From assembly GCA_030704615.1 (NCBI GenBank), contig CM060734.1, positions 40,750,042 through 40,814,041 of the forward strand: a DNA stretch of 64,000 bases, given 5' to 3'. Source of the stretch: Takakia lepidozioides. Taxonomy: Eukaryota > Streptophyta > Takakiopsida > Takakiales > Takakiaceae. The notes beneath the pieces are model-generated. The model worked only from the letters and a program-made list of their open reading frames with translations. It did no database searches and had not been told where the DNA came from. Shown piece by piece: positions 12,280 to 22,619 of this stretch. The position numbers and the translations under genes were made by a program. Every line of letters starts with the position of its first letter. The stretch's first letter is position 1.

Positions 12280-12530
12280 GTCTGCTGAGGGCAATCTGCT
12301 GGCTGGATTCGTCGGTCTGCTGTACGGTCTGCTGAGGGGCAATCTGCTGGCTGGATTCGTCGGTCTTCTGCACAGTCTGCTGAGGGGCAATCTGCTGGCT
12401 GGATTCGTTGGTCTGCTGTACAGTCTGGTGGCCATGTTCGCTGGTCTGCTGCACAGTCGGCTAAAGGGCAGTCTGTTGGCCGGTCTGTTCTCCGGTCTGC
12501 TGCAAAGTCTGCAAAGTTTGCTACCCGCTC
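12280..12530 (-). repeat. Coding Gln-Gln-Thr repeat array (48-bp unit)
   Basis: Read on the minus strand, the array encodes phrases such as QQTVQKTDESSQQIAP, a 16-residue (48-bp) unit present in about 2.5 copies at 12,280-12,420. Looser QQT units flank it up to 12,530. The CAGTCTGCTG phrases seen on the plus strand are the complement of CAGCAGACTG, i.e. Gln-Gln-Thr codons. The TAG codons at 12523-12521 and 12463-12461 occupy Gln slots of the pattern (TAG-Q-T). Confidence 0.7.
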
Positions 12531-13639
12531 AGTACTGTTTGCACATATTGAGTATGTGTGTGCGGGGCAGTCTGCTGGAAGTGATCCGGCCTATTACCCG
12601 GGATGGTCTGATGCACATGCTCGGTCTCCAGCACTTGGGCAGTCTGCCCACATATGTCGTAGGGAATATGTTTTTGGACATTCTTGTGGCCAGTCTGCTG
12701 GACAGTCTCCCGAACTCCTTGTAAAGCCAGGACAAGGTCCCTTGCATCTCTGGCAAAAGAGTCGAAAGTAGCCTGCACTTGCTTGTCTCCCAGATCAACT
12801 CGCCCTGCAACACATATTTATGCAAATGTGAACTTCTAAAAAAGTTGGCAAAAGAAATTGAGCTGAAACACGAAAGTTGCCCGAACAGTTGCCCATAACA
12901 GTTACCTTCCAAGAGATTTCTGACGTGGCCAATGTCCTTGATTTGCCGGCACAGGCATGCTCCATCGAGATGAGTAATGGCGCCGATGCGGTCTTCAGTT
13001 GGGATCCCACACCACAGGACTTTGAAGACATTGGGATTCTGCAAAACAATGTCGAATACTGCTCGCTCCATCACCAATGCAAACCAATGCAATGCGTCAT
13101 CCACCACAAACTTCTGTGAATGGTCTGTTCCATGGAGTAAGTCCATCCTCAAACTATGCAGATCCTTCATCAACTTGTTGTATGAGCGGAAATTGCCAAA
13201 TTGCATCCATCTGTGTTGTAGGAAGGAAGCTGCCATGCGCTCAAAGTCCTCCTCAGTCAATCCGAACAAGTGCTTTCTTCGCACCCCAAAGGTTGGATGT
13301 GCCATAGGCATATGTCTGAGGTCTCCAGGCCGTGGGTCATCCATGAGAATCAGCTGCACAAGTAGAGGCGGCGCATTTCGGTCGCTTGTGGCTTCAATGG
13401 CAACAGCAGGGCGGCTTCTAGAACATGGTTGGCTTCCTCAATAGAAAACTCCATGGAATAATGAAAGGGTACAAATGACCACCGGCGGTCCGCAACAATC
13501 CGGTGGAGCTCATTATGCCAATCCAAATGGGGATTAATTTCTCCCCCCTAAGCCGGGAAGTGTGAGGTCTTCAGCTCCGGGTTGAATTACCGGTGATGGC
13601 GATCGCCAAACTGCAAAAAGCGCCGTGCTATGTGAGAGA

Positions 13640-13850
13640 AAGGCAGTCTGCTGGTCCGCAGTCTGTTGGATGACAGGACTTCCCATTGGCATGGGCTGCA
13701 TGATGGGCTCCTGGAGAGGAGTCTACAGGATGATAGGCTGCTCGTTGGGAGTCTGCTCCGTTGGAGTCTACTGGATGACAGGCTGCTGAACGGGAGTCTG
13801 CTGGATGACGGCCTGCTGAATGGGAGTCTGCTGGATGGCAGACTCGGCTG
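13640..13850 (-). repeat. CAGTCTGCTGGATGA-type tandem array in an intron
   Basis: Repeats of GGAGTCTGCTGGATGAC and variants lie between exons B and C of the companion gene. A run of about 16 C follows at about 13,864. The array can be read in one frame, but the repeats replace recognisable protein sequence after exon B, so I treat it as intronic. Confidence 0.55.
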
Positions 13851-15341
13851 TCCCAGACACATTCCCCCCCCCCCCCCCGACGCGTCTTAATATGTAATGT
13901 CGCTATAGTAGCAGATGACCTAGGATACTTCAATAATATGTACTCTCGCACGCAGTCCACTTCCGCACGCATTGCAGTCGCTTGTAAAGGAGCATCATTG
14001 CTAGGTATCCGCCAAGCCTGAATGGCCCTACGAATAGAAACACGTTCATCCTGGTACATGGCAGAGAACTTGGACGTCAGGAACATGGACGTGGACTCTA
14101 TATTCACCTCATGCAGCAGATTGGACTCACAGACCATCAGACTGTAACATGCGTACGTAAGGTGGAGGCAACTAGTAGACTATACCAGTGGACTGGACCA
14201 GCGGACTGACAAACGAACTCAGTAAGTATGCAGCGATATAAACAGACTAACTGACGAGCGGAGTGAGCCAGCGGACTGAGGAGATAACGCAGCGGACTGA
14301 CCAGACTGAATAGGCAAGGTGACCCCGATGATGGACTCAAACAGCACAGAGAACAGACTGGGCGGTCAGACTGACCATTACCTCCTCTACTTCATCATCG
14401 TCATCTTCATCTTTAAAGCTGTTCAACCAGTTTTGTTCCGCCTGTTGGATGAATGTGCGTAGCAGACCTGACTGGGCAACTCTGTAGAAATAACGGAAGA
14501 AGTCTGGATCCCCAATTGGTGGGCACTCTGGTGGGAAAAGCCCAAAGTCAACGAGGCGCAATGTGCCAGGGCAGACTGGCCCTTCAGTGCTCTGTTGAGT
14601 TTTTGGTTTTGACCCTAAACCGATGGCATGGGTCGCGATATTTGTGTGAGTCTGCTGCCGAGTTTGGTCAGGCAAGTCAATGTCCACTGGACTTGTCACC
14701 CCTTCCAGGCCCTGAGCAGATTCACTTTCAGTATTAGTACTAATGGTGTGGGTCTGCCGCCCAGGACGGGGTTCAGTCTGTTGCGTGGATTTTGCCCTTG
14801 CCTCGCGAGTAGACCTTGCAGCCTTCTCATTTTTTTGCCTCTCCTTTTTTTGGGCCCCATCACTCAGTTTACATTTTCTGGGAGCGTCCGGCGTTCCCTG
14901 CACTTGCAAATCCTCCATTGACAGGCCACCAGAATGGACGCCATACCGTGCGCGCACTTCGTCTAATTCCAAAGTGCGGGGGTCAAGCACTGATCCGCGC
15001 AAGCGCATTGTGGCCTCTTTGACAATCCACATTTCTTTCAGTATCGGCCAAGGCTTGAAATCCCGTGGAATCATTGCAACAGTCTCTTTGCAACCCGTGT
15101 CAACACAATGCCGATTTAGTTGGATTTTGTCCTTGATAACCTCTTCACAGAAGGGACAGAAGAGCTTGTCCTTATGCCAATTCGAGTTTTTGGGCTTCCA
15201 GGCGCGGAGGTCTACAAATGCTTCCACTATTTTATGATCAAACTCGTCTGGTGAGTACTAGTACCTTCGCTCCTTCTTCAGTCTGGTTTGGTGCACAAAA
15301 TCCACCCAGTCCGCTCCACCCTTTTCACAAGCATCCTCCAT

Positions 15342-16320
15342 CGCTGCAGAATGAAACGAAGGTGCAAGGACAATGAGCGACAGATAGAAGTCCTATGAAA
15401 AAACTCACCCTAAGCAAGAAGAGGACACAGAATGGAATGGAAACACCGCAGCAAGTGAGAACCTCACCGAGCCGATGAACTTCGAGTTGTTACGAAGGCG
15501 AGCGTGTTTGCGACGCTTCGCGGCTCACCGCGACTCTCCACAGCTGGGGAAGAACGGTCGTCTTTCGTTACGGTGATGGAAACGCAAAGAGGAAAACAGA
15601 ATAGTGCAAAACAATGCGAAGAAACAGGCGTGAAGAGAATGGAGTCGATCGCACCAGGAACATGAGAAGAAAGTAGAAGTAGAAGGGGGAAAGCGAGCAT
15701 GGCACTGCCAACATGGCGCGATTTCACAAGCGCCAACTATCCGCCGTCATCGCATTGAATACGTCCACCGAACGAACGCATCGTACTAAATTCATCCACG
15801 GTCCTCGCAAGTGCAACAGACTCATTTCCCATCGGGCCGAGAGTCCACCATACCGCCAGTCCAGCGGACTATTCGCTTTGCTGAGGCGAAGCGGCTTCAT
15901 ATTGGAGGCACTTCCCTGCTAGTGGAATGAAGACAAAAGAGACTAAGGGGAGAACAGGAAAGTCGAACACACCCATTGCGAACAGACTCGCGGCACAACA
16001 GATTGATGCATGCACAGTCCAACAGACTGATATCCATAGAGGAGAACTGTCCAGCAGACAGACGTTTCGCCAGACTGGCGGGAGAACAAGCCAAAAGACT
16101 GAAGGGAAAATAAGAAGTCAAACAGACTTAGTGCAAAAGACTTCCGACACAACAGACTGACAAATTCACAAGTGCGACAGACTGATATCCCAACAGACGG
16201 ACTTCCAGCAGACCGGATCCATCACAAAGCTGGGTTTCTTCAGATTCTCCACCCTTTTCCACAACTTATGCACGATGGATGCAAGAGAGATGAGCCGCAC
16301 GACTGACGAGCTCGTGAAGA
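15342..16320. other. Upstream region of the companion gene with CAGACTG phrases
   Basis: No reading frame is convincing here. From about 15,960 to 16,220 the phrase AACAGACTGA or CCAGACTGG recurs many times. This is the complementary orientation of the CAGTCTG array at the left side of the block (5,225-5,400), so the two could be subterminal inverted repeats of one large element. I could not define true terminal inverted repeats or target-site duplications. Confidence 0.4.
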
Positions 16321-16329
16321 TAAGATGGT

Positions 16330-16416
16330 TCAGGTGTCAAGCTAAACTTGACACCTGACTTAACACTTGAACTAATTCCAAGTGTTAAATACAAATAACT
16401 AGATTTATTCTAGTTA
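16330..16416. other. Three consecutive perfect hairpins
   Basis: Hairpin 1: TCAGGTGTCAAG (16330-16341), 5-nt loop, complement at 16347-16358. Hairpin 2: TAACACTTG (16361-16369), 9-nt loop, complement at 16379-16387. Hairpin 3: TAACTAGA (16396-16403), 5-nt loop, complement at 16409-16416. They follow each other within 87 bp at the right edge of the repeat block. Function is unknown. Possibilities are a transposon end, a transcription-end structure or a small-RNA precursor. Confidence 0.8.
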
Positions 16417-16937
16417 GTTTCACACTGTGTTTATTTAACTTGACATGGTTCTCACTGACCAATCCGACTACCAGACTATAGACACAAGTATCACACACAA
16501 GAGGTCCTCTTGGGTTCATGGTCAGTCAAATCCTCCATGGGTGATGACACAAGGTCGAGGACAATGTGGTGAGGGCACTTTCTTCTTCGCAAGTCACTTT
16601 GCTACCGACTCGTACTACTTGTCTTGTAGGAACTACACTCTGTACGTGGACACAACTCACAAAGAGGTCACGCCGCCCTTCATTTCAGTTTTAGCCAGAT
16701 ACTGTGTTCATACCGCAAATCCTTGTTGATAATTTCGGAAATACTGACTCCCATGTATATTTCCGGCATTACTATGAGATACTCTGATTGAAATGTCTAT
16801 ACAGTAGCTTTCGGGGGATACAATGGTCACTACAGCAATGCAGTTTGCATTTAATCCCTTCCACATCCTTTCATCTTCTGTGTAGTCCTACCCAGCTAGA
16901 TTGTACGCTTGAAACTGATGGATGGACTGTACACCAG

Positions 16938-18672
16938 GTACACATCTTCAAGGCTAGTCATGTGGAGAAGTCACGCCCGAAAATTCTGGAGTCTCTAGCA
17001 GCTGCTGCCTCTGCAGCAACTGCATTTTCTGTGTCACGATCTTCAGCTGCACCATCACCTTCAGCAAATGGCACAATACCCTCCTCTGGAGACCAGCAAG
17101 ATATAAGGACCGAGGACATGCCCATGGAGAAGCCAACAGGGGTAGCGTCTCAAATCCTCTTCCATTGAATTGTTGCTAAAACTTGGAAGGCACGGCTTTC
17201 AACACCCACATAATGTTGTTACATGAGTGCAGAGAACCACGGAAGAGGAGGATGCAACAAGAGAGAAGCTGGTGGCAGCACTTAAAGGGAAGGAGGAACT
17301 AGAGGCAGCAGCCTTAGCAGCACATGTTGAGGCTATCAAGTTGAACCGTGAACTTGCTGCTGTTCTCTCTGCTTCATCTGAATTAGAACAGGTCTGTTAC
17401 TATCTTTGAGGTTAACTCAATTGCAGGAGATTATGAGGAGGTAAATTTAAGCTTAGGAGTGAACTTCAAACTGTCAACTTTTGTTCATGGGTTATATACA
17501 ACTAGTTATCTTTGATAAAAGGGAATGAAAATGAAGTCCAAGAGGTGATAGGAAGAATTTTGGGAGATTTAGGAAGATTGCATGTTGCGTGCTAAATAAG
17601 AGTAGCATGCACTGACATGCTCATATGGGCAGAGGTGGGAACTTGTGCATTGTGCTAGCAAGAGGGGTTTGCCGTATTTCCTTATTTTTTTGCTGGCACA
17701 TTTTAGAGCACAACACTGCTTTCTGGTGTGGCTTGGATATCTCTCACTTTCTTGTGTATGAAACTGCATTGTCAAGTTAACCGGCAGCTTACATGAACAT
17801 TATCAGGTCTCTCATGGAGATTGTGTTGTGTTTTGACATGACTGTAGGTTAGCCACCGAAGGGTCAGTTAGATTTGTAATATTGTATTGGTCTACAAGGG
17901 AAAAAAATTGTTTTCTACCCTTGATAAAAGCATATATATCTAGATTAAGACATATGTTTAGTACTTGGATCTGCTTAAAGAACGCACCTGATTGTGACTG
18001 AAAGGTAGTAGTGAGCGGTGGATATCTTGAACCCACCCTACACCATGATCTTTGTGTTGTAGTGACTAAAAGGTGTTGTGTGTTATTGCTAAGTGTCAAA
18101 CTCATGTTGTTCTATTGGCTGATGCTTTGATAATGGCTTACCAGGCATTTTTGAAACACTGGTTTTGTACATGGCCACCTTGGCATGGTCTGTAGTAGCT
18201 ACTGCACGGGGCATAACAGCTATTGCCAGTGAGGTTAGTTGCATCGTTTTTAAATGCTCTGGTAGCGAGTTGGTAGGATGTGGAAAGGGTGTGGTACAAG
18301 TATCTTCCTGCATAAACCTTGAGGATATGGGCTTGTACAACAAGCCCATTTGCAGGTTAGGCAATGTGGTTGTCTGAGAAGTGATGTGACGTGCTTTCAG
18401 CTTTTCATGTTCATTCGCTGTCAAAAGATGAAGTCAGGGGTTTATAAAATCCACTCCAGGAGTTCAACTTATGAATATTTGCCATGTTCATATAAAAGAA
18501 GCTGTGTATGCCCAAAGTGAACCTTGGTTTTGTTGTGGGCCACTGACAGGGCTTGAGTATTGTGGCTGCTGATGTTTCCGGTAGCGCTATTCGTGTCTAT
18601 CTCTTCATTGTGTCGTTGACCATGATTTCATTCCGCTTTCAATCCATGACCACAGCTTTTGAAAGAGGATAA
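16938..18672 (+). CDS. Exons of an unrecognised gene (coiled-coil and membrane segments)
   Basis: Four open segments have splice signals. Exon 16938-17141 (Ala/Ser-rich, 68 codons) ends GGG|GTAGCG. Exon 17233-17391 (53 codons, Glu/Lys/Ala-rich, coiled-coil-like, with LVAALKGKEELEAAAL) begins after GTGCAG and ends CAG|GTCTGT, and these two join in phase across a 91-nt intron. Exon 18145-18233 (a hydrophobic stretch with VLYMATLAWSVVATARG) follows a TTACCAG acceptor and ends GAG|GTTAGT. Exon 18550-18672 follows CTGACAG, joins it in phase, has a second hydrophobic stretch (VYLFIVSLTMISF) and ends in TAA. The link between the second and third exons is uncertain, and the 5' end is not identified. 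It may be a degraded or partial gene, and a PPR relic follows directly. Confidence 0.4.
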
Positions 18673-18789
18673 AGAGAGGGAGTCCACAATGCCTCTTCTG
18701 CCACTTCTGGGCATGTGAAGATGCTTTGTGGCAGGCAGCTAACAGAGGCTCTACAAACTTTAAACCAATGAAGCATTTCAGCAGATTCA

Positions 18790-19375
18790 GGTACGTATGT
18801 CCGTCTCTTGCTTAAGTGCATCAAGATGGAAGGTTTGGAAGCTAGAAAGCAGGTGCACACTTATATAATTCAAAGTGGATTCACGCCAAATGTTTTTCTA
18901 CTCAACACCCTTGTCTCCATGTATATTAAGTGCGGGAGCATCATGGATGCTCACCAAGTGTTCAATAGAATGCCTCAACGATCTTTGATCATGTGGAATA
19001 TAATGTTGGCAGGAGTTACCAAGCATGGGTGTGGTAGGAATGCTTTGGAGACCTATGAGCAACTGTTGCGCGAAGGGGTGAAGCCCAACCACATCACATT
19101 TGTTTGTAATGCATGTGCAAGCCTGGGAGCTCTGGAAAAGGGCAAAGAGGTCCATGGTGACATCGTCAAATCTGGAATTGTACCTGATGTCATTCTGAAC
19201 ACTGCCCTGGTGGACTGCATGTATGCCAAATGTGGGTGCATCGAGGATGCAAAGGAAGTGTTCGACAGTATGGCTGAACGAGATGTGGTGTCATGGAGTT
19301 TGATGATTGCAGGATATACACAGCAAGGGCGCGGATGGAGGATTTGGAGACCTATGAGCAATGATGCGGGAAGGG
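18790..19375 (+). pseudogene. PLS-type pentatricopeptide repeat (PPR) protein relic
   Basis: The frame shows about five PPR units. Typical pieces are GLEARKQVHTYIIQSGF, LVSMYIKCGSIMDAHQVF, LREGVKPNHITFV, LEKGKEVHGDIVKSG and the MYAKCGCIEDAKEVF unit. Such proteins bind organellar RNA in a sequence-specific way. The relic is short: family members usually have ten or more repeats and an organelle-targeting N terminus, both missing. Small indels are visible, with one repeat lacking a few residues before NACASLG and one extra Cys codon inside LVDCMYAKCG. The frame then slips near 19,335, where EDLETYEQ continues in another frame. It is therefore a decayed fragment. Confidence 0.8.
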
Positions 19376-19377
19376 GT

Positions 19378-20130
19378 GATTCCCCGTGGAAAAATAGCTC
19401 CAAGAAACGTGCATGGGTAGATGGTCAACTGGAAGCCGTAGCAGCGGCACAATTGATAAAATCAGACAATGCTAATCAAGGCACCTTCTTCAAAACATGT
19501 ACTCTGTTTTCCTCTCTTATCAGAATCGCCCTAAATTTTCATGTTTCAAGAATTCTACAAGTTAGCTGGTTGAGTGAACCTTTGATAGTTTGGAGTGACT
19601 TTGACATGATACTGCCAAAGTGACAATAGGAAAGTATCCAAAAATAGGTAACAGAGAGGAGAAGCTGTGGAATGAATATTTTTCTGACCCCAGTCAATGG
19701 TGGGACAACCGTCTTGGAAGGTAAATGCCTTTGGATTACAGAGTGGTAGATGCAATTGAGAATATGAACTGGTGTGGTAAGTTGAGTTGGGTGTTTGTTG
19801 GAACAAATCTAGGCTGCCATTGTCAGCTGCTAACATCAATGCAAGGATGTATGCATGATCTGTGCAGAGGCATGGATACCTGAAGGAGCAGGGATAGAGT
19901 GTCATCCAAGAGGGCTGGATTTCAAGCTCCAGATTACTTATGATTCCTTGTGGAAGGATAGCTACAAGAAACCTGCATGGGTAGATGGTACATAGTTTGG
20001 AGTGATTTTGACATGATACTGCCAAAGTGACAATAGGAAAGTATCCAGAAACATATAACAGAGATGAGGAGAAGCTGTGGAATGAATGCTTTTCTAACCC
20101 CAGTCAAGGGAGGGACAACCGAGGGAAAAA
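19378..20130 (+). pseudogene. Duplicated OSB-type (PDF-like) motif fragments
   Basis: Two copies of about 130 bp, at about 19,590-19,715 and 19,995-20,125, encode REEKLWNEYFSDPSQWWDNR and its degraded version (LWNECFSNPSQGRDNR). LWxxFFxDPSQWWDNR is the hallmark of the C-terminal motif of plant organellar single-stranded DNA-binding (OSB) proteins, and PPR-like genes with such tails exist in non-seed plants (recalled, not checked). A Trp-Val-Asp-Gly phrase before each copy (KKRAWVDGQLEA at about 19,400 and KKPAWVDG at about 19,968) is also duplicated. Both are out of frame with each other and with the PPR part. Each lies about 400 bp from its twin, so this is a tandem duplication followed by decay. 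Confidence 0.55.
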
Positions 20131-20199
20131 GATGAATGTCTATTAGATTACAGAGAGTAGGAAACACAACTCAACATAGACACTAAGGCACTCTCCTTC

Positions 20200-21875
20200 C
20201 CTGCAAAGGGTGTGTTTTGGCATCTGAGCGAATAAATGTAAGTTCTAAAAACATAATTTCAATATTTTGTTATTTAATAATGTTCTCATCAAGGCCACTG
20301 TCCATTTTTCTTGTAATAATGATTTCACACCTTGAACAAGCCATTATGCGACACGTGTCATATTTCACACCTTCAACAAGTCACTATGCAACACGTGTTC
20401 GTTCGTATGTGGTGGTACACATTAATTAATTATTAATTGATTTCCAATATTAAGTTTGAATATTAATGGATTTAATTTATTGTTATTATTATGATGATGA
20501 TTACATGTCACACTGGCCTTTTTCACACTCTGCCATGTCAGCTATGCCATCGGCCATGTTAGCGGCCATGTCACCATGCACCCCGTGAAAAAACCCACCC
20601 GTGGAAAAAGCCTCCCGTGGACTTTTCCACAGGGCCACCCGAGAGCCAGGCCGTCCATGGGGTGTCCGAAAACACTAGTCGTTTCTTACACCCACGACAT
20701 GTGTGGACTGCGGCTGATTCCACATCAAAAAGTGTGAGAAAAAGCCGTGGAAAAAGCCGGTTTCTCTTCTAGTGAAATATGGCTCTCATCTGAAACTTCC
20801 AGAGGTGAAAGTTGGACCCCTTGCTGGGGGGGGTTCACTATTCATATAAATCTCAAAACATGTGCGATCAAGACATGTTTTTTAATACCTTTGTATTCAA
20901 CATTGTACACTGATATTGACCCCTTGTATGTATTTTAATTACGAATTTACCCATCCCTTGTGTATAAAAACTTGTACAAATTTTTATTTTTAAAAAAGTC
21001 CCTCCCCGTACAAAAAGAGAGAGAAATTTAAGTCTTAGGGTCAATCCCATCAACAAATGCAGAAAAAAAAAAAAACTTGTCCTCTTATATGTATTTATAG
21101 ATCTTTGTAAAGTTTATGTAATCATACCCCTTCCCATACATATATTCGTGCAATTGTTTTTTTTCAAAACCCCCTCTCCGGGCAGATGGTGTTCTAGCCT
21201 AATGAAGAGTGACCCCCCCCAAGACCCCTTGAACCTAGATATGTAACCTAGATGCTCACGGCTAGTCTCTGGCCGTGGTAGATACCAAGAACTGACACAC
21301 ACGAGATATACTAAAAGAGGAAAAACAAAGAATGTAGAGAAACATACTACTGTTTACTGGGCTAATACTAAAAGTCCGGCAAGAAGACCAATATACTCTC
21401 ACACACACACACGGAGGCGCAACTTACAAGATAGCACATGAGCCCACAACCTATTGGAAGTACCAATAGAGCTATAGTACCTAGGGTACTAACATATCAC
21501 AACTCTTACAAGCTGACTCCACACACTTGGCAATCAGAATATATTAAACAAGTAGTCACTTACATGCTGTGTACCAAAGGCTTGGTACCAAAGCATACAC
21601 TTACTTAGCCTCTTGCTAATCCCTAGCTCAGGCAAACCTCAGTGCTTCATACAAGACGCACTACTCACTCTCATGAACAAGAAGAGAACAGTCCTGCAGG
21701 ATTGTCTAAACCTTGAGTCTACTCTCCCGCCCAGGAGAGGCTGCCATGCAGATTACATGCTACGTGCACTAGCTAACCCTGCAGTAACCCCCCATCCCTC
21801 AGTGTACAGTTACGTGTTAAGTCTTCACAATGTGCTGACTTGGCCTACCACTAAATGCTGAAGTGGACATATCCA
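20200..21875. other. Gene-free AT-rich spacer
   Basis: No supported gene. Noted: a repeated phrase (ATTTCACACCTT-AACAAG, 20,320-20,400), a patch rich in CCGTGGAAAAAG and CCACCCGTGG (20,580-20,755) and poly-A, poly-G and (AC)n runs at 21,060-21,410. Confidence 0.4.
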
Positions 21876-21879
21876 ATAA

Positions 21880-22290
21880 ATATCCCATAGACTCGGGTTG
21901 AAAACAACTGTCCGCCCATGAGTCAACTAAAAGTACCTACTGCACTTGCCGTTTGGCGCTGGCCCTGTGTTGTGGTGGGGTCTATATCCGATGCGCGAAT
22001 CACACCTCGTAGCACCTCCACTTTGAAAGCGCCGCGTCAGACTATGTCCACTTAGAGTGTCGACGCTTCTCGCCGCCCACGAAGCCCTGGGCATCCGCTA
22101 TGTAGATTTAGCACTTCCTCTCACTAGATTTCGACTCTTACTGTCTCCTTCACTCCCTGGCACATATAACCTCCTTCTTTGTTCTCTCACTTGAGTACCA
22201 CTGAATCTACATCTTTAATTTGACCACCGATATTCTGTCACAACAGCTTATAGTCCGACCACTTCTTGTGATCTCTTACTGATCCAGAGC
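21880..22290 (+). promoter_or_regulatory. GLP-type promoter and leader of a broken GLP copy
   Basis: This stretch matches the upstream regions of the GLP copies at 54,152 and 30,944. It includes ATCCCATAGACTCGGGTTGA, CACTTGCCGTTTGGCG, GTGGTGGGGTCT, GCGCCGCGT and the leader phrase TCTGTCACAACAGCTTATAG. The TATA position reads GCTATGTAGATTTA (about 22,098), so the TATA box looks lost. Confidence 0.6.
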
Positions 22291-22619
22291 AATGAAGATG
22301 CAGCTCGAATAGATACCACTTTGGTAGTACTAGCTTTTCTTGATGTGGGGTTTTTGGACACTAGTTACAACAAGCTCTTTGCTACCACCTTGCAGAAGGG
22401 TGATGTTTTTGTGTTCCCACGAGTTCTTGTGCATTTCGAGCTCGTGGGCGACGGGCCAGCTTTGGCTATCGCAGGACTCAACAGCCATATATAATCCGGC
22501 AAGCCATCCCTGATGCTTTATTTTGTTCCGATATCGGCGACGCTGTGCTGGAGAAAGCATTCAGCGTGGATCAGATGCCAGTGCAGTACTTGAAGTCTAA
22601 GTTTACTACAAAGGCGTAA
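22291..22619 (+). pseudogene. Germin-like protein pseudogene with large internal deletion
   Basis: Similarity to the intact copies begins near the ATG (22291), runs through the signal peptide (CACTTTGGTAGTACTAGC), then jumps at about 22,340 to the region equivalent to residue 131 of the 221-residue genes. It continues to the end (GTCTAAGTTTACTACAAAGG) at 22619. Codons for the N-terminal Cys pair and the two His and Glu ligands of germin box 1 are deleted. Several in-frame stops and small frameshifts follow, including a TAG near the start. The 3' flank also matches that of the other GLPs. Confidence 0.85.

Larger units (their letters stand above)
9746..15341 (-). pseudogene. Multi-exon Cys/His-finger and Gln-Gln-Thr repeat gene, convergent to the MULE transposase
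   Basis: I do not recognise the family. Exon A (15341-14382, 320 codons with one TAG at 15260-15258) starts MEDACEKGG and has a finger-like CPFC ... HCVDTGC, then a Lys/Arg-rich and Gln/Thr-rich part and an acidic DEDDDDE end. It splices in phase to exon B (14125-13929). Exon C (about 13610-12905) carries TAA and TAG codons (HFPA-TAG) and a 1-nt deletion near 13,362. It joins in phase to exon D (12804-about 11,330), whose long Q-Q-T repeat region has TAG at 12523, 12463 and 12191 (first bases) and a 1-nt deletion near 12,290. Exon E (11205-10763, a basic KRPAKKK motif) splices in phase to F (10567-10166) and G (9851-TAG 9748-9746, or TAA 9685-9683 if the TAG is read as sense). The B-C and D-E joins are not in phase. 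The C-terminal exons look like a folded domain. The gene probably belongs to the same mobile block as the transposase. Confidence 0.6.

Noticed and set aside
11390-12750. CRISPR-like array of CAGTCTGCTG repeats
   Set aside because: Repeats are short and irregular without unique spacers of constant length, and on the complementary strand they code for QQT. The genome is a plant nuclear one.
1-16000. Alternative genetic code with TAG (and TAA) read as glutamine
   Set aside because: The intact germin-like genes end at TAA or TAG exactly where the family ends, so both act as stops in host genes. Other stops in the decayed frames sit at Trp, Leu or Arg positions. Mutation is the simpler explanation.
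16445-16729. Open frame of 94 codons
   Set aside because: It has no recognisable domain, no splice or homology support, and a composition like its non-coding surroundings.
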